This document shows positions 61,101 to 64,000 of a stretch of DNA of 64,000 nucleotides, piece after piece. Source of the DNA: Cruorifilaria tuberocauda (taxonomy: Eukaryota; Nematoda; Chromadorea; Rhabditida; Onchocercidae); assembly GCA_013365365.1 (NCBI GenBank), contig JABVXU010000185.1, positions 38,035 through 102,034 of the forward strand, given 5' to 3'. How positions within the stretch are numbered: position 1 is the stretch's first letter; every line of letters starts with the position of its first letter. The position numbers and the translations under genes were made by a program. Under the pieces are notes generated by a model. The model saw only the letters and a list, made by a program, of their open reading frames with translations. It had not been told where the DNA came from and did not search any database.

Positions 61101-63877
61101 TACGTGATTGTTTTTCATTCATGGACCGAACCTTTGTAGCAACATTGATCATGGAGTTTAATCGCGAAATTGCTGCAAAAATAGGGTAACTTTTTGCAAA
61201 GTTTTTTTTCTAAAGTTAAACGCATTTTCTGAATTATTGGTTTTCAAATTGATCGTTCATTCAGAAAGTCTATTTTAAGACTTTTACATATAATTTTCTG
61301 ATCCAGAATAGTTTTATTACTAATAAATGCACTGTACTGAATATTCAGCGCAATTGAACCGTAATGAGGGTTTTTGCTTTAATTATTATGGCTGGATCTT
61401 ATGGTGTTAGAGAGCTGATGAAAATCATTTCCTTTTTTAAGAAACTACACCGAATTGTGCGCAGTCTCAACCCTCATGCTAATTAAATTGGATTTTTTGC
61501 GGATCGTCGCCTCTCACGAGCATTTTGTTGTGCTGAATTTGCCATTTGGTTCTGGTAATTTTCAGGGTATGTCAGCAAGCCATTCTGGAGGATCATTTCA
61601 TGTGAGTTGTAGATTTTACGGAGTTTATTTCTTACTAGCTATTCAGTAGGTACTTTCCCTTTTTGTTTTCGATCATTTCGAATTTCAGTCGGCAGCATCG
61701 GCATTTTCATCTAGTTCAGAAGGTAGTGCTAATTTATCCGTATCTTTGCATCATTCTTCTTCACACCAATCTTCTAGTCCAGGAAATTCGAGTATCAGTA
61801 GCAGGTTTGTTTTATTTTCTGGAATCAAAATCTTTGAATTATATAAATCCAATTTCCGATAAATTTCCAAAGTTCCGTTCGTCTTTCTTTCTATTCTGGA
61901 CAGAATTAATTAATTTACGGAGCCTCATTTCTTTTTCACATAGCCTTTTTAGGTCTTCAAGTCAGGCACATGAATCACATGGTGCAATTGGGTCAGCAGA
62001 GCTAACTGCTGAGTTTCGTTCGCGACATTTTCTAATTGGGCTTATTCTTGCTGATCTAGCCTCCGTTCTTGATACATCAAATACTCTGCTTCATTCACGG
62101 TTGGTCATTTCACCTTTCAAACTTGTCCTAATTTGATTTGTAAGAAAGAAATAAAATTATGTCGTGCTACATTTCTATTTAATTTGAGCAAATTCAACTA
62201 CTGCATATTTTCATTCTTAGTTTTGTGAGAAAGACGACAATTTTCAAGCTCATTTGCAGTGCTATAAGTCTTGTTTGTAATTTGCTGAGTAGCCATGAAT
62301 TAGATGCTCGACTTCTTGATAACACAGTAAAAGCACGTGTAGCATCTTTGTATTTACCAATCATCGGTATTGTTCTGGACGTCTCATCTCAACTGCACGA
62401 TCCTTACTCAAAGTCTTCCAGTGTTAACCTTGAGATTTCTACATCCATTTCTAATGGGTAAGCTTTCCAGTTTATAAAAATCTTTCGAATTCAAATCTGA
62501 AAAAGATTATAACCATCTATAAATCCACTTGAATTACAGTTACACAATGGAAACGGATAATGGGCCATTTATCAGCGACAAAGTTATGCTTGCAATTGGT
62601 GGAATAAACTTTTCACCACCTTGTTCACCGCGTACTGAACGAAAGCGTATTGACTTAGTTCGGCCATCACTTTCATTGGAAAATACACGTCAGGTGACAG
62701 CTTTCATAAATATGTGTAATCAGCTTAATGTTTTGCACAGGACAATGAATTTATTTTCCATTTTTCAAATTATTTTTTCCTCAAATCTTATTTAGCTATT
62801 AGCATGTTTCTGTTGGACGCTGAAAAATATGGAGCGGTCGTTGTTGCGTCAGTGGGTTCGGGATTTGTCGTCCAATCGAATATCACAGTTTCTCGATGTG
62901 CTACAGCTTGCTGTCTCATGCTTTGAGTTCAGATCGTCTGTTTTCTGTCCTATTCAAGTATTGGTTGCATTTTTTTATCAGTTCTTACATTAAAAACTAA
63001 AAATCTTGTAAATGTACTTACCTGCAAGTTATACAATATAATGATTCTTTTAGGATTTACAGGGTGCCAGCGAGAATTTAGAGGAATTAAAGAACGAAAG
63101 TAGCAATATCGAAAGCTCATCGGTTAAAGAGCTTAGAAAAAAATCACGTAGTGCTGCTGATTCTGAAAATGGTGTTCGGTGGCGTAAAGAAACCAAAGAT
63201 TCACAGGGGAAAGGTTCTTGGAAAAGTTGTACTGGTAGTAGCGATGGGCAGTCAAATGACGAACCTATCTGTAAGTTATAAGTTATAACTCTATATATGA
63301 TTCAAAAGCTATTTATTTTAGAATTAATTGTTTACTTCAGCAAATGATGAAGATATTATGCTTGAAGCGATTCTTTGTACCGAAATTCCATTAATAGTAC
63401 TGGATACGTTAGAACTCATCATACGTGTGGTGTCGGTTCTTGGTTCTGATTATCTATTCTATGTATTACCTTCTGTATTAAAAGTTTTGGTGAGTTTATC
63501 ATAATTGATTTTTTATAATTCTGAGTTTCTTTTTGAAGTTTTTTCAAAAACATTTTGTTTTACTTGAAATGTGTAAAAGCGCATTTTCCATTAAGAGAAG
63601 GAATTTGCAGATGAACTGCAGATATTGCGAATTCCTTCTCTTAATTTCCAAAGATCACGGTTGTTACAACTGAAGTTAGAATTTGAATATTCAAGTATAT
63701 TTACAGTTGAATATATTTGCTTTCTATGAAGAAAGGTAAAAAATCAAATTGATTTCTCCATTGAGTTTTTTAAAGATGCATATTCTTGCTTGCAATCAAT
63801 CAGTACAAACTTTGGAAAATGTTTTTGCAAGTCAGCGTGCAATAGTTACGAAGTACCCAGATTTGCTGTTTGAACAG
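52125..63877 (+). CDS. DOCK6/7/8-type Rho GTPase exchange factor, N-terminal 1,624 residues, runs off right edge
   Basis: Thirty-three exons in frame, among them 52125-52177, 52395-52497, 53000-53109, 53241-53333, 53492-53747, 55822-55971, 56026-56263, 56767-57047, 57914-58096, 58504-58834, 60487-60582, 62796-62957, 63054-63270, 63341-63489 and 63776-63877. The order of conserved blocks follows DOCK7: RAFALKRNK N-terminus, EFPVDDIEV, FGTIALYDLKERRK-ISENFY, the DHR1/C2 lipid-binding domain (about residues 685-860: NLLYIYPRSVNLSSR, FGKSSG, YHNK, LLFT-like FTFFHITC, TPVGYSWIPLL, GEFTLPIALE), HEELALQWV, LDFLRIVASHEHFVVLNLP, NLLSSHELD, KARVASLYLPIIGI and HILACNQSVQTL. Serine-rich linkers (61689-61804, 63054-63270) are lineage-specific. 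The catalytic DHR2 domain for Rac/Cdc42 lies beyond the window. The exon 6/7 junction (54581 to 54679) is the least certain; exon 9 uses a GC donor. Confidence 0.93.
53781..53837. repeat. 27-bp inverted repeat with 3-base loop in a DOCK intron
   Basis: 53781-53807 (AAAATGATATTATAATGAAA plus ATAAGAT) pairs with 53811-53837 over 27 positions, with one pair reduced to T-G/A-C, around CAT. It lies in the intron following exon 5 (ends 53747). Confidence 0.92.
55565..55566 (+). other. GC-AG splice donor after DOCK exon 9
   Basis: Exon 9 ends CGA AAG at 55564 and the next bases are GCAAGC. The protein must run KERRK into ISENFYFDL (exon from 55822, after TTTCAG), as in DOCK family proteins, and no GT is available nearby. 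This is therefore a U2-type GC-AG intron. Confidence 0.85.
63590..63645. repeat. 20-bp inverted repeat hairpin in a DOCK intron
   Basis: ATTAAGAGAAGGAATTTGCA from 63590 pairs with the stretch ending TTCCTTCTCTTAAT at 63645, one G-T wobble, with a loop of about 15 bases. The intron runs 63490-63775. Confidence 0.88.
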
Positions 63878-64000
63878 GTTAATATAGCTTATTTTCGAAA
63901 TATACTGATTATCAGATAGTTTCTTATCGAACCATAGATTATTGCGCTCACTTAATTTGTTACCTGTTTTCTTTATTTGAATTCATCTTTCCGATATGCA

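Noticed and set aside
61555..61565. Apparent intron GTAATTTTCAG within a DOCK exon
   Set aside because: Only 11 bases, too short to splice, and the frame is open straight through (PFGSGNFQGMS).
1..64000. Wolbachia-derived or other bacterial insertion, transposon ORFs, CRISPR
   Set aside because: No long bacterial-style frames, transposase or reverse-transcriptase motifs, or regularly spaced repeats were seen.

Overview
This is intron-rich, strongly AT-rich metazoan nuclear DNA, almost certainly from a parasitic nematode of the filarial (onchocercid) type. The evidence is: small exons with GT..TTTNAG introns; splice acceptors a few bases before initiator ATGs, which suggests spliced-leader trans-splicing; a twk-type two-pore potassium channel; a leucine tRNA with an intron in the anticodon loop; and two Cu/Zn superoxide dismutases (one secreted, one cytosolic) of strongly filarial type. 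No bacterial or Wolbachia-derived coding DNA was recognised. Long open frames are scarce because genes are cut into exons of about 45-330 bases. The models below were built by joining exons at phase-compatible splice sites and by recalled similarity to known families, not by a database search.

Layout. 1-2.4 kb: 5' part of a twk K2P channel gene (minus strand, leaves the left edge). 2.4-12.2 kb: gene-poor. 12.9-13.3 kb: a two-exon gene for an 87-residue membrane protein with a charged tail. 14.8-15.2 kb: a decayed tRNA-Leu-like relic and an intact intron-containing tRNA-Leu(CAA). 15.9-20.6 kb: a minus-strand gene for a secreted cysteine-rich protein built from C-x3-C-x3-C-x3-C blocks, with a TATA box upstream. 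23.8-28.5 kb: two superoxide dismutase genes in tail-to-tail orientation (secreted on plus, cytosolic on minus). Between them lie a broken copy of the 5' part of the secreted gene and a candidate alternative last exon for the cytosolic gene. 31.8-34.3 kb: a SLC35E1-like Golgi nucleotide-sugar/triose-phosphate transporter (minus). 37.2-40.9 kb: SMG9, a nonsense-mediated decay factor (minus). 42.1-44.4 kb: TMEM222 (plus), divergent from SMG9. 45.7-48.0 kb: U2 snRNP A' (plus). 48.95-51.3 kb: exons of an unrecognised small gene. 52.1-63.9 kb: 33 exons of a DOCK6/7/8-type Rho-family exchange factor (plus), running off the right edge before the catalytic DHR2 domain.

The genes are mostly ordinary housekeeping functions (RNA splicing, mRNA surveillance, transport, cytoskeletal signalling). 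The lineage-specific interest lies in the dismutase cluster, the cysteine-rich secreted protein, and several long perfect hairpins in introns and intergenic DNA. The two dismutases share exon lengths (159, 90 and 162 bases), which points to local duplication.
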